64,000 nt of DNA from Arthrobacter_E sp044748305 (GCF_044748305.1 NZ_JBIVFT010000005.1:1-64000), one strand, 5' to 3'; numbered from the stretch's first letter, positions 24,022 to 33,761 are shown. Made by a program: numbers and translations. The notes: a model not told the origin generated them from the sequence alone.

Positions 24022-25572
24022 TCAGCCGCTGAACGCTGTCTGGCAGGTGCTGTCCGCCGCCGTCTGACCCACGATGTCCTTGGGCAGTTGCACCGCCTGG
24101 TAGGCCGTGCCGCTGGCGAAGTCGGTGCCCACGTAGACCTGGACGCCCAGGATGTCCGCACTCGGCTTGAGCTGTGCGGTGGGGATCCCGAGGGCCGCCG
24201 CCACCTTCTTCGCCGCGCCCTGGTACTGCGAGGAGTAGTAGATGATCGTCTGGTCGGTCGTGTCGGCCGTGATCGGCGCCTGCATCAAGAACGCCTTGGC
24301 CTGCAGGAAGGTGTCGAGCGCCTCGCTCCGGCCGGGAACGCCCGTGCCGTTGGCCACGGTGACGGGAGCCTGAGTCTGATCCGGACCCGTCGTCGCCTTC
24401 GAAGTGGACGTCGGCGTCGGCGTGGCTGAAGGGGTGGCGCTCGGAGTTGCGGTCGGCTTGGCGTTCGGGTTGGTCAGATCGACACCCTCACGCATCGCCT
24501 TGAAGAGCTGCCCGGCCTCCGGCTGCTTTGCCTGCACCCAGGCGGTCGGGTTGATGTCGGACGGTTCCCACGGCACGGTGACGAAGGCGACCTTCGACAG
24601 ATCGACCTTCTGCAGCCGCTGCGCGATCGTGATGAGCGACTGCGGACCGGCGAGGCCCTCGTCGACCGTCAGGTTCTTGGTCACGGTATCCGCGATCCCG
24701 AGGAGTTTCGGCACATCGGTGAGCGTGCCATCACTGCGTACCTTGCGGGCCAGCGAGGCGAGGAACTGCTGCTGGGACTTGATGCGCGTGATGTCACTGC
24801 CATCGCCCACGCCGTGCCGGTTCCTCAGGAACGCCAGCGCCTGGTCGCCCTCCACCAGGGACTTGCCGGCGGGAAGCTTGAGCCCGGAGTCGGGATCGTT
24901 GATGGGTGCGTTGACACAGACCTCCACGCCGCCCACCTGCTTGGAGAGCTCCGTGACCGCGTTGAAGTCGGCCAGCATGAAGTGATCGATCTGCAGACCG
25001 ACGAGCTTGCTGATGGTGTCCACCGTGCAGCCGGGGCCGGCCTCCGCCATCGCACTGTTCAGCTGCGCTGCCGGTTGCGCGGGCCAGACCTTCTTGGTCT
25101 TGGGATCCGTGCACTGCGGAATCGGCACCACCAGGTCACGGGGGAAGGAGACCATGCTGACCCGCTGGTTGTCCGCCGAGATGTCCAGCAGCATCATGAC
25201 ATCGGAGTTGCCGTAGCCTCCAGACTGGTCGACCGAACCCCAGGCGCCGTTCTTGCCGGTCCTGGTGTCGGTGCCCATGATCAGGATCTGGAGGCGATCC
25301 GTCGCATCGTTCGCCGCCTGCTGGCTCCGGCCCGACGCCGTCAGAGGAGCCTTGCTCAGGTTTCCCTGGAGCCTGAAGTACCAATAGCCGGCGAAGCCGA
25401 GCAACGCCACGAGAATCAGGCTCATGGCGCCCGCGGTGATCTTGGCCCAGAGCGGCATTCCGTTCAGGGAGGCCAGGTGCCGGGCGCCGAGGACCTTCGC
25501 GTCGGAAGCATGCGAACGGGCTTTGCGCGGTTGGGCATCAGCCCGACGCTTTACTTTGTGCGGCGTGGTCAC
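24022..25572 (-). CDS. LytR-CpsA-Psr (LCP) family cell-wall glycopolymer ligase
   Basis: LCP proteins attach polymers such as teichoic acids or arabinogalactan to peptidoglycan from lipid-linked precursors. The 516 residues have a basic cytoplasmic N-terminus, one membrane helix (about 43-65), the extracytoplasmic LCP domain (about 90-340) with ILIMGTDTR, SDVMMLLDI, VSFPRDLVV and FLRNRHGVGDGSDITR (pyrophosphate-binding arginines), a Pro/Thr/Ser/Ala linker (about 375-405), and a C-terminal LytR_C domain (about 410-505). GTG start with AAAGG upstream. TAGAAT at 25611-25616 may be its -10 box. Confidence 0.92.
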   Translation of the reverse strand: MTTPHKVKRRADAQPRKARSHASDAKVLGARHLASLNGMPLWAKITAGAMSLILVALLGFAGYWYFRLQGNLSKAPLTASGRSQQAANDATDRLQILIMGTDTRTGKNGAWGSVDQSGGYGNSDVMMLLDISADNQRVSMVSFPRDLVVPIPQCTDPKTKKVWPAQPAAQLNSAMAEAGPGCTVDTISKLVGLQIDHFMLADFNAVTELSKQVGGVEVCVNAPINDPDSGLKLPAGKSLVEGDQALAFLRNRHGVGDGSDITRIKSQQQFLASLARKVRSDGTLTDVPKLLGIADTVTKNLTVDEGLAGPQSLITIAQRLQKVDLSKVAFVTVPWEPSDINPTAWVQAKQPEAGQLFKAMREGVDLTNPNAKPTATPSATPSATPTPTSTSKATTGPDQTQAPVTVANGTGVPGRSEALDTFLQAKAFLMQAPITADTTDQTIIYYSSQYQGAAKKVAAALGIPTAQLKPSADILGVQVYVGTDFASGTAYQAVQLPKDIVGQTAADSTCQTAFSG

Positions 25573-25671
25573 TCAGGGGCCTTTCAAAACTGACAGAACC
25601 GTCTAATTCTAGGGGCCGTTTCTGCGATTCGGCTGATAGCAGGCCATGAGCCGCGGCCCGGCCCGAGTGGA

Positions 25672-26634
25672 TCAGAAGCCCAGGCGGCCCAATTGCTTCG
25701 GGTCCCGCTGCCAGTCCTTGGCCACTTTGACGTGGAGATCAAGGTAGACCTTCGTCCCGAGGAGCGCCTCGATGCCCTTGCGTGCACGGGTGCCCACCTC
25801 CTTGAGCCGGCTGCCTCCCTTGCCGATGATGATCGCCTTCTGTGAAGGCCGTTCCACGAAGAGATGGACCCGCACATCCAGGAGCGGGTTGTCCTCACTC
25901 CGGCCCTCCCGCGGCAGCATCTCCTCGACGACGACGGCCAGGGAATGCGGAAGCTCGTCGCGGACACCTTCCAGAGCCGCCTCGCGGATCAGCTCGGCGA
26001 CCATGACGGACTCCGGTTCATCCGTCAGTTCACCCTCGGGGTACAGGGGCGGCGACGGCGGCATGTAGGAGATCAGCACATCTTCGAGGCTGCGAATCTG
26101 GAAGCCGTCCTTGCCGGATACCGGAACGATCTCCCGGAACCCTTCACCGCCCAGAACCTCCTGGCCCATGGCCGCGACGGCCAGAAGCTTCTCCCCCAGC
26201 TGCTCACGTCCCACCAGATCGGTCTTGGTGACGACGGCGATGATGGGCTTCCGCCCGACCATGGCGAGCTGCTGGGCGATGAAGCGGTCGCCTGGGCCGA
26301 GCGCCTCGTTGGCCGGCAGGCAGAAGCCGATGGCATCCACTTCGGAGAGCGTCGCAGCCACCAGGTCGTTGAGCCGCTGCCCGAGAAGCGTGCGGGGACG
26401 ATGCAGGCCCGGGGTGTCGACCAGGACAAGCTGGGCGTCCGGACGGTGCAGAATGCCACGGATCGTGTGCCGTGTGGTCTGCGGCTTGTTCGAGGTGATC
26501 GCCACCTTCTGCCCGAGCAGAGCATTGGTGAGCGTGGACTTGCCCGCGTTCGGCCGTCCTACCAGGATCGCGAAGCCGGCCCGATACCCCTCTGTGCCTG
26601 GGTCCTTCATCAGACCGTCACGCTGTCCTGCCAT
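25672..26634 (-). CDS. era: GTPase Era
   Basis: A Ras-like GTPase that binds the 3' end of 16S rRNA and aids 30S maturation. The 320 residues show G1 GRPNAGKST, G2 TTRHT, G3 DTPGL, G4 TKTD and a C-terminal KH domain with GKGGSRLKEVGTRARKGIE. The N-terminus has a 15-residue extension. It is last of the phoH-ybeY-corC-era run, three bases after the corC-like gene, so it is co-transcribed with other ribosome-quality genes. Confidence 0.97.
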   Translation of the reverse strand: MAGQRDGLMKDPGTEGYRAGFAILVGRPNAGKSTLTNALLGQKVAITSNKPQTTRHTIRGILHRPDAQLVLVDTPGLHRPRTLLGQRLNDLVAATLSEVDAIGFCLPANEALGPGDRFIAQQLAMVGRKPIIAVVTKTDLVGREQLGEKLLAVAAMGQEVLGGEGFREIVPVSGKDGFQIRSLEDVLISYMPPSPPLYPEGELTDEPESVMVAELIREAALEGVRDELPHSLAVVVEEMLPREGRSEDNPLLDVRVHLFVERPSQKAIIIGKGGSRLKEVGTRARKGIEALLGTKVYLDLHVKVAKDWQRDPKQLGRLGF

Positions 26635-26637
26635 GGC

Positions 26638-27942
26638 TCACACTTCCTCCTGGGCTCGTTCGGCCCTTCCATCGGCCACGGTTTCCACCTGGGCCAGTAC
26701 ATGATTCACTCGATTGCGGCGGCCCTCGATGCTCAGCGCTTCCAGGCGCAGTCCGTGCGTGATCGCGACGCTGCCGAGGATGGGCACCCGCCCCAGGGCC
26801 TTGGCCAGCAGACCACCCACCGAGTCGACGTCGTCGTCTTCGATCTCCCGGTCGAACAGTTCGCCGAGATGGTCGATCGGCATGCGGGCGTTGACACGGT
26901 AGACACCGGGGGCGATCTCGGCCGCTTCCGCCATCTCCGAGTCGTATTCGTCGACGATCTCCCCCACGATCTCCTCGATGAGATCCTCCAGGGTGACCAG
27001 GCCCGCCGTGCCGCCGTACTCGTCGATGACGATCGCCATGTGCACCTGCTCGGTCTGGAGCTCCTTGAGCAGCTCGGCCACCGGTTTCGACTCGGGGACG
27101 AAGCGTACCTTGCGTGCGATCGCGACGAGCGATGGCTGATGGGAGTCGCCTGCGCCGAACAGTGCGGCGGCGACATCCTTCAGGTAAAGGATTCCGAGTA
27201 CCTCGTCGGCGCTCTCCCCCACCACCGGCACCCGACTGTTGCCACTGCGCAGGAAAAGCCGCATGGCCTGTTCCAGGCTCTGTCCGCTGTGAATGTGCAC
27301 GATGTCCGTGCGCGGCACCATGACCGCCCGCACGAGGGTGTCCTCCAGGTCGAACACACTCTGGATGAGCTCGGCCTCGCTCTCTTCGATCAGTTCCGAC
27401 TCACTGGACCGTTCGAAGAGGGCTCGCACCTCAGCGCCCGTCAGCGAGCCGAGTTCATCGTGCAGATCGACGTCCGAGCTGCCTGCGGGCAGGACCGCGG
27501 TGCCGAAACGTTGCAGCCAATCAGGGATCGGGCCGAGCACCTGACGGAGCAGACGCACCAGCCATGCCGTATAGCGCACCGTGCTCACCGGGTACTGACG
27601 TCCCAGACGACGCGGGGAGACTCCCACGAGCACGAATCCGACCACCGCCATGATGACCGTCGCGATGAGCCCGGTGAGCCAGAGATTGTCGATCAGCTCA
27701 CTGACCGCCAGGGTGAGCGCGACAGCGCCGGCCATCTCGAACCACACACGCCAGAAGCGGATCGCGCGAAGGTGAGCCTGCGGCTCCTCGAAGAGACGCA
27801 ACGCGGAATGGCCCGGTCGGGTCTCTTTCAGTTCATCCAGATCGTGACGGGGCAGGAACGCCAGCGCAGACTCCGCTGCGGAGAGGACGGCGCCGATGAT
27901 GAGGAAGAGAAGCGTCAGCAGCAGGAGGACCGCCAGGGTCAT
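26638..27942 (-). CDS. CNNM/CorC (HlyC) family membrane protein
   Basis: A 434-residue protein with an N-terminal DUF21/CNNM membrane domain (about 1-170, helices near 3-25, 65-82, 88-108), two CBS domains (about 200-325, with MVPRTDIVHI and VVIDEYGGTAGLVTLEDL) and a C-terminal CorC_HlyC domain (about 345-425). Members transport or regulate Mg2+/Co2+. Its start overlaps ybeY by 4 bases. The phoH-ybeY-corC-era order is widely conserved. Despite old 'hemolysin' labels there is no sign of a toxin. Confidence 0.93.
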   Translation of the reverse strand: MTLAVLLLLTLLFLIIGAVLSAAESALAFLPRHDLDELKETRPGHSALRLFEEPQAHLRAIRFWRVWFEMAGAVALTLAVSELIDNLWLTGLIATVIMAVVGFVLVGVSPRRLGRQYPVSTVRYTAWLVRLLRQVLGPIPDWLQRFGTAVLPAGSSDVDLHDELGSLTGAEVRALFERSSESELIEESEAELIQSVFDLEDTLVRAVMVPRTDIVHIHSGQSLEQAMRLFLRSGNSRVPVVGESADEVLGILYLKDVAAALFGAGDSHQPSLVAIARKVRFVPESKPVAELLKELQTEQVHMAIVIDEYGGTAGLVTLEDLIEEIVGEIVDEYDSEMAEAAEIAPGVYRVNARMPIDHLGELFDREIEDDDVDSVGGLLAKALGRVPILGSVAITHGLRLEALSIEGRRNRVNHVLAQVETVADGRAERAQEEV

Positions 27943-28412
27943 TCGGTCGTCTCCAGCGGGGCATCCTTGCCGAGGAAGGCGGAAAGCAGCTGGCGCTGGA
28001 GGCCGAACATCTCAGCCTTCTCCTCGGGTTCCGCGTGGTCGAAGCCCAGCAGGTGGAGGATTCCGTGCGTCGTCAGAAGCAGCATCTCCTCCTCGGTGCT
28101 GTGCCCGGCGTTCACCGCCTGGACGGCCGCGACCTGTGGGCAGACCGCGATGTCGCCGAGCATACCGGCCGGCGTGATCCGGCCGGGTGCACCCGGAGTG
28201 AGCTCGTCCATCGGCACCGAAAGCACGTCCGTGGAGCCGGGCTCGTCCATCAGCTCGATGTGGAGCTTCTCCATGGCGGGCTCGTCCACGAGGAGCACGG
28301 AAAGCTCCGCCTCGGGATGGATGTAGAGCTCATTGAAGATGAAACGGGCCAGGCGGACGAGTTCCTCGGCATTGACCTCGACGCCGGATTCGTTGTTGAC
28401 CTCTATGCTCAC
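27939..28412 (-). CDS. ybeY: Endoribonuclease YbeY
   Basis: A zinc-dependent single-strand RNase needed for 16S rRNA 3' maturation and ribosome quality control. The 157 residues carry the three-histidine metal motif HGILHLLGFDH and the upstream DVLSVPMDE motif. Both ends overlap neighbours by 4 bases (phoH upstream, corC-like downstream), so translation is tightly coupled. Confidence 0.96.
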   Translation of the reverse strand: MSIEVNNESGVEVNAEELVRLARFIFNELYIHPEAELSVLLVDEPAMEKLHIELMDEPGSTDVLSVPMDELTPGAPGRITPAGMLGDIAVCPQVAAVQAVNAGHSTEEEMLLLTTHGILHLLGFDHAEPEEKAEMFGLQRQLLSAFLGKDAPLETTE

Positions 28413-29509
28413 GATGCTGCTCCTGGGTTCTGAACGGAAGGGGACGGATCCTGCTGGCCGGGCCTCCGGCGCGCCGTGTGGTTCTGCTGCCCTTCGTCCC
28501 AGCGGTTGTACGCCGTGACGATGTCTCCCACGAGCCGGTGCCGGACCACATCGGTCGCATCGAGCACTGCGAAGTGAATGTCCTCGATCCCTTCCAGGAT
28601 CCCCTGGACGATGCGCAGTCCGGAACTGGTCCCGGAGGGCAGATCGACCTGACTGGTGTCACCGGTGACGACCATTTTGGATCCGAACCCCAGGCGGGTG
28701 AGGAACATCTTCATCTGTTCCGGGGTCGTGTTCTGAGCCTCATCCAGAATGATGAAAGCGTCGTTGAGCGTACGACCTCGCATGTACGCCAGCGGTGCGA
28801 CCTCGATGGTGCCCGCAGCCATCAGCCGCGGAATCGACTCCGGATCCATCATGTCGTGCAGCGCGTCGAACAGCGGACGGAGATAGGGATCGATCTTGTC
28901 ACTCAGCGTGCCGGGCAGGAATCCGAGCCTCTCTCCGGCTTCCACCGCGGGACGGGTGAGGATGATCCTGCTGACTTCCTTGTTCTGCAGCGCCTGCACG
29001 GCTTTGGCCATGGCGAGATAGGTCTTGCCGGTGCCTGCGGGGCCGAGGCCGAAGACCACGGTGTTGTCATCGATGGCATCGACGTAGCTTTTCTGGTTCA
29101 GCGTCTTGGGGCGGATGGTGCGTCCCCGGCTGGAAAGGATGTTCTGGGTGAGAACCTCCGTCGGGGTGGGCGCGGTCCGCGCGCGAAGCATCCCCAGAAG
29201 CTGGGTGACGAGATCCTTGCCGACCACCGTCCCTCGGGAGGCGATGGATCGCAGTTCCAGGACGAGCCGCTGAGCCAGCTGAACCTCGACTGCCGGGCCT
29301 TTGAGAGTCAGTTCATCACCGCGCACGTGGAACGCGACCGTCGGAAACGAACCTTCCAGGCTCCTCAGAGCCTCATCGTGGGCCCCGAGCGTGCGGACCA
29401 TGTCCTCGGTGCTGTCGAAGACCAGAACCTCGGTCCGTGCGACGGGGGTGCTGTGCGGGAAGTCGGTGCGGCCGGACAAGGGGCCTGCAGCCAGGGATTC
29501 TTCGCTCAT
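28409..29509 (-). CDS. phoH: PhoH-family ATPase
   Basis: A predicted cytoplasmic ATPase/RNA helicase-like protein. With the ATG at 29509 it has 366 residues. Walker A is GPAGTGKT, Walker B is FIILDEAQN, and the region GERLGFLPGTLSDKIDPYLRP is diagnostic. A KH-like N-terminal part (about 30-100) precedes the ATPase. A GTG at 29560 would add 17 residues. It begins the phoH-ybeY-corC-era operon. Partnership with YbeY in RNA processing is suggested by the conserved order rather than proven. Confidence 0.94.
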   Translation of the reverse strand: MSEESLAAGPLSGRTDFPHSTPVARTEVLVFDSTEDMVRTLGAHDEALRSLEGSFPTVAFHVRGDELTLKGPAVEVQLAQRLVLELRSIASRGTVVGKDLVTQLLGMLRARTAPTPTEVLTQNILSSRGRTIRPKTLNQKSYVDAIDDNTVVFGLGPAGTGKTYLAMAKAVQALQNKEVSRIILTRPAVEAGERLGFLPGTLSDKIDPYLRPLFDALHDMMDPESIPRLMAAGTIEVAPLAYMRGRTLNDAFIILDEAQNTTPEQMKMFLTRLGFGSKMVVTGDTSQVDLPSGTSSGLRIVQGILEGIEDIHFAVLDATDVVRHRLVGDIVTAYNRWDEGQQNHTARRRPGQQDPSPSVQNPGAAS

Positions 29510-29797
29510 GATGCCGGCCCGACGGACCGAGTGACCCTTTCGTGGAAGTGACGCGGCCACGAAGTGTCGCGGCCCTCTGAAAGTCTACGTCACCGCTTCC
29601 GGGTCACGGCTTGGGAACAGCCCGGTCTCAATCAGGTTTCACTTCCGCCTCCGACACCCCTCGAAGCGTTTCCGGCCACCGCCAGTGGCTAGAGTTTAAT
29701 CGGGGCTTGCCGGAATAGGCAGCCCTTTCGCTTTTGCCCGGTCAGCGCACACGCCTGCACCGGAAGGTTCCAGACCGGAAGGGGTGCCCTGAGAAGT

Positions 29798-30733
29798 ATG
29801 ACCACGCCGTCGCACAGTTCCGTCCGCCCCCGCCGCCGGCTTGTCCGCTGGCTTCAGCTCGCGGCATTGCCGCTCGTGCTCAGCGCGTGCACCGCCACCC
29901 CCTCCAGCACGGTGTCCTCCGGGCTTCCCGAGCCGTCCACCCTGGCCTCCTCCGTCCCGGAGGTGACGAGCACCGCCAGCGAATCTGCGGAAGCCGGAAC
30001 ACAGGCGCAGGTCTACTGGATCGGCCAGACCGGCGGCAATGCCTACCTCTTCTCAGAGACCCGCAAGATCGACAAGTCGAACGATCCCGTCACCTCCGCA
30101 CTACGGGTGATGATGAGTGAGAAACCACTCGACCCTGACTACTTCACCGCCTGGCAGCCACCCCAGCGGCTTGCGGCCTCGATCACCGATACCGCGGGCA
30201 TCACCGTAGATGTCAGCAGTGACGCGTTTTCCAAGAACCTGGACCCGTCAATGGCCAAACGCGCCGTTCAGCAACTGGTCTTCACTGCGGTCTCCGCCGC
30301 CCGGGCTTCAGGCATGGTGGACTCCGTCATCGAGCCGAACGTGACCGTGTTGGTCGACGGCCGGAACGACGTCAAGGCTTTCGGCAGCATCTCACTGGCC
30401 GCCCCATTCCACCGGGACACCGCCTATCTCTCGCCGTTACGGCTCACCGATCTTCAAGAAGGCGCGAGTCTGCACAGCGGGCAGGTGACGTTCAGAGGCA
30501 TCGTCCTGGGCAAAGGGACGGAAGTCCACTGGACGGTCAACCGCGTGGACGGTTCATCCAATGAGACCTCGTTCGCCAAAGGACTGACCTCAGTGACGGC
30601 TCAGGAACAGGGCGTCGGCCAGTTCGCCGTGACGGTGCAGCTGCCTCCCGGCAAGTACGAACTCATCGCAGGCATCACTGGGCCCGGCACCGCCCCGGAC
30701 ATCCAGGACAGCAAGACCGTCGTCGTCGGCTGA
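29798..30733 (+). CDS. GerMN-domain lipoprotein
   Basis: A 311-residue secreted lipoprotein. The signal peptide has a basic start (RPRRRLVRW), a hydrophobic core and the lipobox VLSAC near residue 31, followed by a Ser/Thr-rich linker. A GerMN domain lies at about 70-200 (YWIGQ..., LRVMMSEKP, VFTAVSAA) and an immunoglobulin-like domain of the type that follows GerMN in actinobacteria at about 225-311. A role at the cell envelope is likely; the partner is unknown. It interrupts the otherwise conserved dnaJ-rsmE-phoH block on the other strand. The 288 bases upstream contain a TAGAGT box (near 29689) and nothing else recognisable. Confidence 0.85.
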   Translation: MTTPSHSSVRPRRRLVRWLQLAALPLVLSACTATPSSTVSSGLPEPSTLASSVPEVTSTASESAEAGTQAQVYWIGQTGGNAYLFSETRKIDKSNDPVTSALRVMMSEKPLDPDYFTAWQPPQRLAASITDTAGITVDVSSDAFSKNLDPSMAKRAVQQLVFTAVSAARASGMVDSVIEPNVTVLVDGRNDVKAFGSISLAAPFHRDTAYLSPLRLTDLQEGASLHSGQVTFRGIVLGKGTEVHWTVNRVDGSSNETSFAKGLTSVTAQEQGVGQFAVTVQLPPGKYELIAGITGPGTAPDIQDSKTVVVG

Positions 30734-30769
30734 GACGCCCCGGACGCCCAGCCGACAGCAGGCGGGGCG

Positions 30770-31531
30770 CTACCAGCGGCTGAGTGAGGTGCTGGCCACG
30801 ACGATCGCAGCCGGCCCCGCCGAACTCGATCGCAACACGTGTGGGCCCAGAAGCGCCGTCAATGCGCCGGCTTCCTGGAAACGCTGAAGCTCGGAACGAG
30901 AGATCCCTCCCTCAGGACCGACGATCAGCAGCACCTCGGCGCTGCCGGACGGTTCCCCTCCGAGCGCGGCCAAGCGGCCGGTCAGAGGTTCCGCAGCCTG
31001 TTCGTGGAGAATGAAAGCGTGTTCCGCATCGCCGATCCGGCGAACCAACCCGGCGGAATCCACACAGTCCTCCACGACGGGCGTCCGCGAACGGCGGGAC
31101 TGCTTGGCGGCTGCGCGCACCACGCTGCGCCACTTGGCCAGAGCCTTCGCAGCGCGTTCGCCTTTCCAGCGCACGATGGACCGCTCGGCCTGCCACGGGA
31201 TGATCGCGTCGACGCCCAGCTCCGTGGCGCTCTCGATCGCCTGCTCGTCCCGGTCGCCCTTGGCCAGAGCCTGCACCAGCACGAGCCGCGGAGAGGCCTG
31301 CTCCTCCCGGTCCACCGACTCGCAGCGCACCACGAGTTCGTGGTCGTGCACAGCCGCCACGGTGCCCGTGACCCGGAGACCTTGTTCGTCCACCAGATCG
31401 AGCGCTTCACCCACCGCGAGCCGCTTCACGGTCACCGCATGGCGCCCTTCGGCCCCGTCGAGCGGGATCAGACTCCCCGGCCCGGCGTCGTCAAGGGACC
31501 CCGGGGTGACGAAGAAGACCGGATTGCTCAT
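30770..31531 (-). CDS. rsmE: 16S rRNA (uracil-1498-N3)-methyltransferase RsmE
   Basis: A SPOUT-fold methyltransferase that modifies U1498 of 16S rRNA. The ATG at 31531 gives 253 residues with an N-terminal PUA-like domain (GRHAVTVKRLAVGEALDLVD) and the C-terminal knot motifs IVGPEGGIS and LGPHVLRSSSAGPAAI. The start lies one base after the dnaJ stop, so hrcA-dnaJ-rsmE form an operon. It ends convergently with the GerMN gene. Confidence 0.96.
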   Translation of the reverse strand: MSNPVFFVTPGSLDDAGPGSLIPLDGAEGRHAVTVKRLAVGEALDLVDEQGLRVTGTVAAVHDHELVVRCESVDREEQASPRLVLVQALAKGDRDEQAIESATELGVDAIIPWQAERSIVRWKGERAAKALAKWRSVVRAAAKQSRRSRTPVVEDCVDSAGLVRRIGDAEHAFILHEQAAEPLTGRLAALGGEPSGSAEVLLIVGPEGGISRSELQRFQEAGALTALLGPHVLRSSSAGPAAIVVASTSLSRW

Positions 31532-31532
31532 C

Positions 31533-32654
31533 TCAGAGGTTGCCGAACTTGTCACGGAGCTTGGCGAACATGCCGCCGCTGCTCGCCAGCTTTCCCTGAG
31601 TGAACTCCTCTTCGCGGAGGCCGGCCAGTTTGCGCAGCAGTTCCTCCTGCTCCGCATCGAGCCGGGTCGGGGTCTCCACGTGGATCCGGACCTTGAGATC
31701 GCCACGGCCGTAGCCACGCAGATGAGTCACGCCGAGCTCGTGCAGCGTGATGACCTCTCCGGACTGGGTGCCGGGCTTGATGCTGATGTTCTGCAGACCG
31801 TCGAAGGTCTCCAGTTCAAGATCGGTCCCCAATGCGGCCGCCGTCATGGGCACCTTGAGGGAGGCGTGCAGATCGTCGCCCTCCCGCGTGTACGTCTTGT
31901 CCGCGTTGATCTTGACCTGTACGTACAGATCCCCGGCCGGGCCGCCTGCGATTCCGGCTTCGCCGTGCCCGGAGAGCTGGATGCGGGTGCCGGTACTCAC
32001 ACCGGCCGGCACCTTGATGGCAAGGGAACGGTGGCTGCGGACACGACCCTGTCCACTGCACTCGTTGCAGGGGTCCTTGATGACCGTGCCGAAGCCCTGG
32101 CAGCTGGGACAGGTGGCGGCGGTCATGACCTGGCCGAGGATGGACCGCACCGGCCGCTGGACCTGGCCTGCACCGTGACAGATGTCGCATCGTTCCGGGC
32201 TGGTGCCGGGCTGGCAGCAACTGCCGTCGCAGCTTTCGCAGACCACCGCGGTCTCCAGCTCGAGGGTCTTCTCCACACCGAAAACCGCATCCTTGAGGTC
32301 GATCCGCACCTCGATGAGGGCGTCCTGACCGCGTCGCACCCGGGACGCGGGGCCGGCGGCCGCGCTCCCGCCGAAGAAGGTCTCGAAGATGTCCTGGAAC
32401 GCGAAGCCCGAGCCGGAGTACCCTCCGAAGCCGTTGTCCGTGCCGTTCTCGTTGCCGGTGGTGTCGTAGATCCGGCGCTTTTCAGGATCCGAGAGCACCT
32501 CGTAGGCGTGGGTGACCGCCTTGAACTTGTCGGCGGCATCCTCCCCCGGGTTCACATCCGGGTGCAGGGTCCGGGCCAGCTTGCGGTAGGCCTTCTTGAT
32601 CTCCTCCCCACTGGCGTCGCGGGGCACCCCGAGGACTTCGTAGTGGCTGCTCAC
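31533..32654 (-). CDS. dnaJ: Chaperone DnaJ
   Basis: Hsp40 co-chaperone that stimulates DnaK. The 373 residues contain the J domain (1-70, with LHPDVNPG), a Gly-rich region shorter than in E. coli (about 75-110), a zinc-finger region with four repeats (CESCDGSC, CDICHGAG, CPSCQGFG, CNECSGQG) and the C-terminal peptide-binding domain. The first zinc repeat has Cys where Gly is usual. This is the HrcA-linked second DnaJ (DnaJ2 type), under the CIRCE-controlled hrcA promoter. Confidence 0.97.
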   Translation of the reverse strand: MSSHYEVLGVPRDASGEEIKKAYRKLARTLHPDVNPGEDAADKFKAVTHAYEVLSDPEKRRIYDTTGNENGTDNGFGGYSGSGFAFQDIFETFFGGSAAAGPASRVRRGQDALIEVRIDLKDAVFGVEKTLELETAVVCESCDGSCCQPGTSPERCDICHGAGQVQRPVRSILGQVMTAATCPSCQGFGTVIKDPCNECSGQGRVRSHRSLAIKVPAGVSTGTRIQLSGHGEAGIAGGPAGDLYVQVKINADKTYTREGDDLHASLKVPMTAAALGTDLELETFDGLQNISIKPGTQSGEVITLHELGVTHLRGYGRGDLKVRIHVETPTRLDAEQEELLRKLAGLREEEFTQGKLASSGGMFAKLRDKFGNL

Positions 32655-32710
32655 GTGTCTGTTCTTCTCTTCCTCTTGCTTGACTTCGACGGCGGTACCG
32701 GCTCAGGGGC

Positions 32711-33724
32711 TCAGTTCGCCAGAATGCGTGAAAGATACCGGGCCACGGCGCGCACTGCGGCCATGGAGGAGGCATAGTCCATCCGGGTGGGTCCCAGGAC
32801 ACCGACCTTGGACATGGAGCCGCGGCCGTAACCTGTTGCGACCACGGATGTCCCGGCCAGTTCGTCGTACGGATTCTCCCGTCCGATGCTGACGGCGACG
32901 CCGTGCTGATCCTGATTCATCTCGGTGAGCAGCCGGAGCATGACCACCTGCTCTTCAAGTGCCTCCAGCACGGGGCCGATACTCAGGGGGAAGTCCATCG
33001 TCGAACGGGCCAGATTCGCCGTACCGGCCAGTACAATCCGGTCTTCAGCGCCCGATTCCAGCAGCATCAGCAACGCTGACGCCAGTTGGGTGGCCGGAGC
33101 CTGGAGGCCAGGCGGAACGGTCAGCGGCAGGGCATGCAGAGCATCTCTGAGTCCTCGGACCAGCTGCCCGACGCTCAGGTTCAGGAACGCCGTGCGCAAC
33201 ACCGCCAGTTCCTCTTCGGAGACGGGCTGTCCCAGGGTGGCGACGCGCTGGTCCACAGCCCCGGCATCGGTGATGAGCACCAGCAGGACCTGGCTCTCCC
33301 CCAGCGCGACGAGCTCGAGATGGCGCACTCGTGCCTGAGTGGCGGTGGGATACTGCACGACGGCGACTTGCCGGGTCAGCTGCGAGAGCAGGCGGGCGGA
33401 TCGCTCCAGAACGTCATCCAGATCGCTGGCGCTGTCCAGGAAGGTGTGAATGGCCCGGCGCTCCGGTGCGGACAGCGGTTTGACTGCGGCCAGCTGGTCG
33501 ACGAAGAGCCGGTAGCCCTTGTCCGTCGGAATGCGTCCCGCGCTGGTGTGCGGGGCCGCGATGAGCCCCTCCTCCTCCAGTGCCGCCATGTCGTTGCGGA
33601 TCGTCGCGCTGGAAACCCCCAGCTGGTGACGCTCCACCAAGGCCTTGGAGCCCACCGGCTCACGGTAGTGGACGTAGTCCTCCACGATGGCCCGCAGCAC
33701 GGCGAGACGACGAGGATCGCTCAC
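32711..33724 (-). CDS. hrcA: Heat-inducible transcription repressor HrcA
   Basis: Represses heat-shock genes by binding CIRCE. The 337 residues have an N-terminal winged helix (LAVLRAIVEDYVHYREPVGSKAL and the recognition region GVSSATIRNDMAALEEEGL), a GAF-like middle and the AGRIPTDKGYR motif. The GTG start at 33724 follows GGAGGT with six bases spacing. A CIRCE element lies 38 bases upstream, so it is self-regulated. It is transcribed with dnaJ and rsmE. Confidence 0.97.
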   Translation of the reverse strand: MSDPRRLAVLRAIVEDYVHYREPVGSKALVERHQLGVSSATIRNDMAALEEEGLIAAPHTSAGRIPTDKGYRLFVDQLAAVKPLSAPERRAIHTFLDSASDLDDVLERSARLLSQLTRQVAVVQYPTATQARVRHLELVALGESQVLLVLITDAGAVDQRVATLGQPVSEEELAVLRTAFLNLSVGQLVRGLRDALHALPLTVPPGLQAPATQLASALLMLLESGAEDRIVLAGTANLARSTMDFPLSIGPVLEALEEQVVMLRLLTEMNQDQHGVAVSIGRENPYDELAGTSVVATGYGRGSMSKVGVLGPTRMDYASSMAAVRAVARYLSRILAN

Positions 33725-33761
33725 ACTGGCACCTCCACTGCTTCTTCCATCGGCGTTTCTC

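Noticed and set aside
26638..27942. Haemolysin toxin
   Set aside because: The old name for the CorC/HlyC family. Its CNNM and CBS domains point to a metal-ion role.
25864..28326. 820-codon open frame on the plus strand opposite era, corC and ybeY
   Set aside because: It crosses three well-supported minus-strand genes and has shadow-type composition; no known domain.
30735..30770. Terminator between GerMN gene and rsmE
   Set aside because: CGCCCC (30736-30741) and GGGGCG (30764-30769) can pair, but the stem is only 6 bp with a 22-base loop and no U-run; not convincing.
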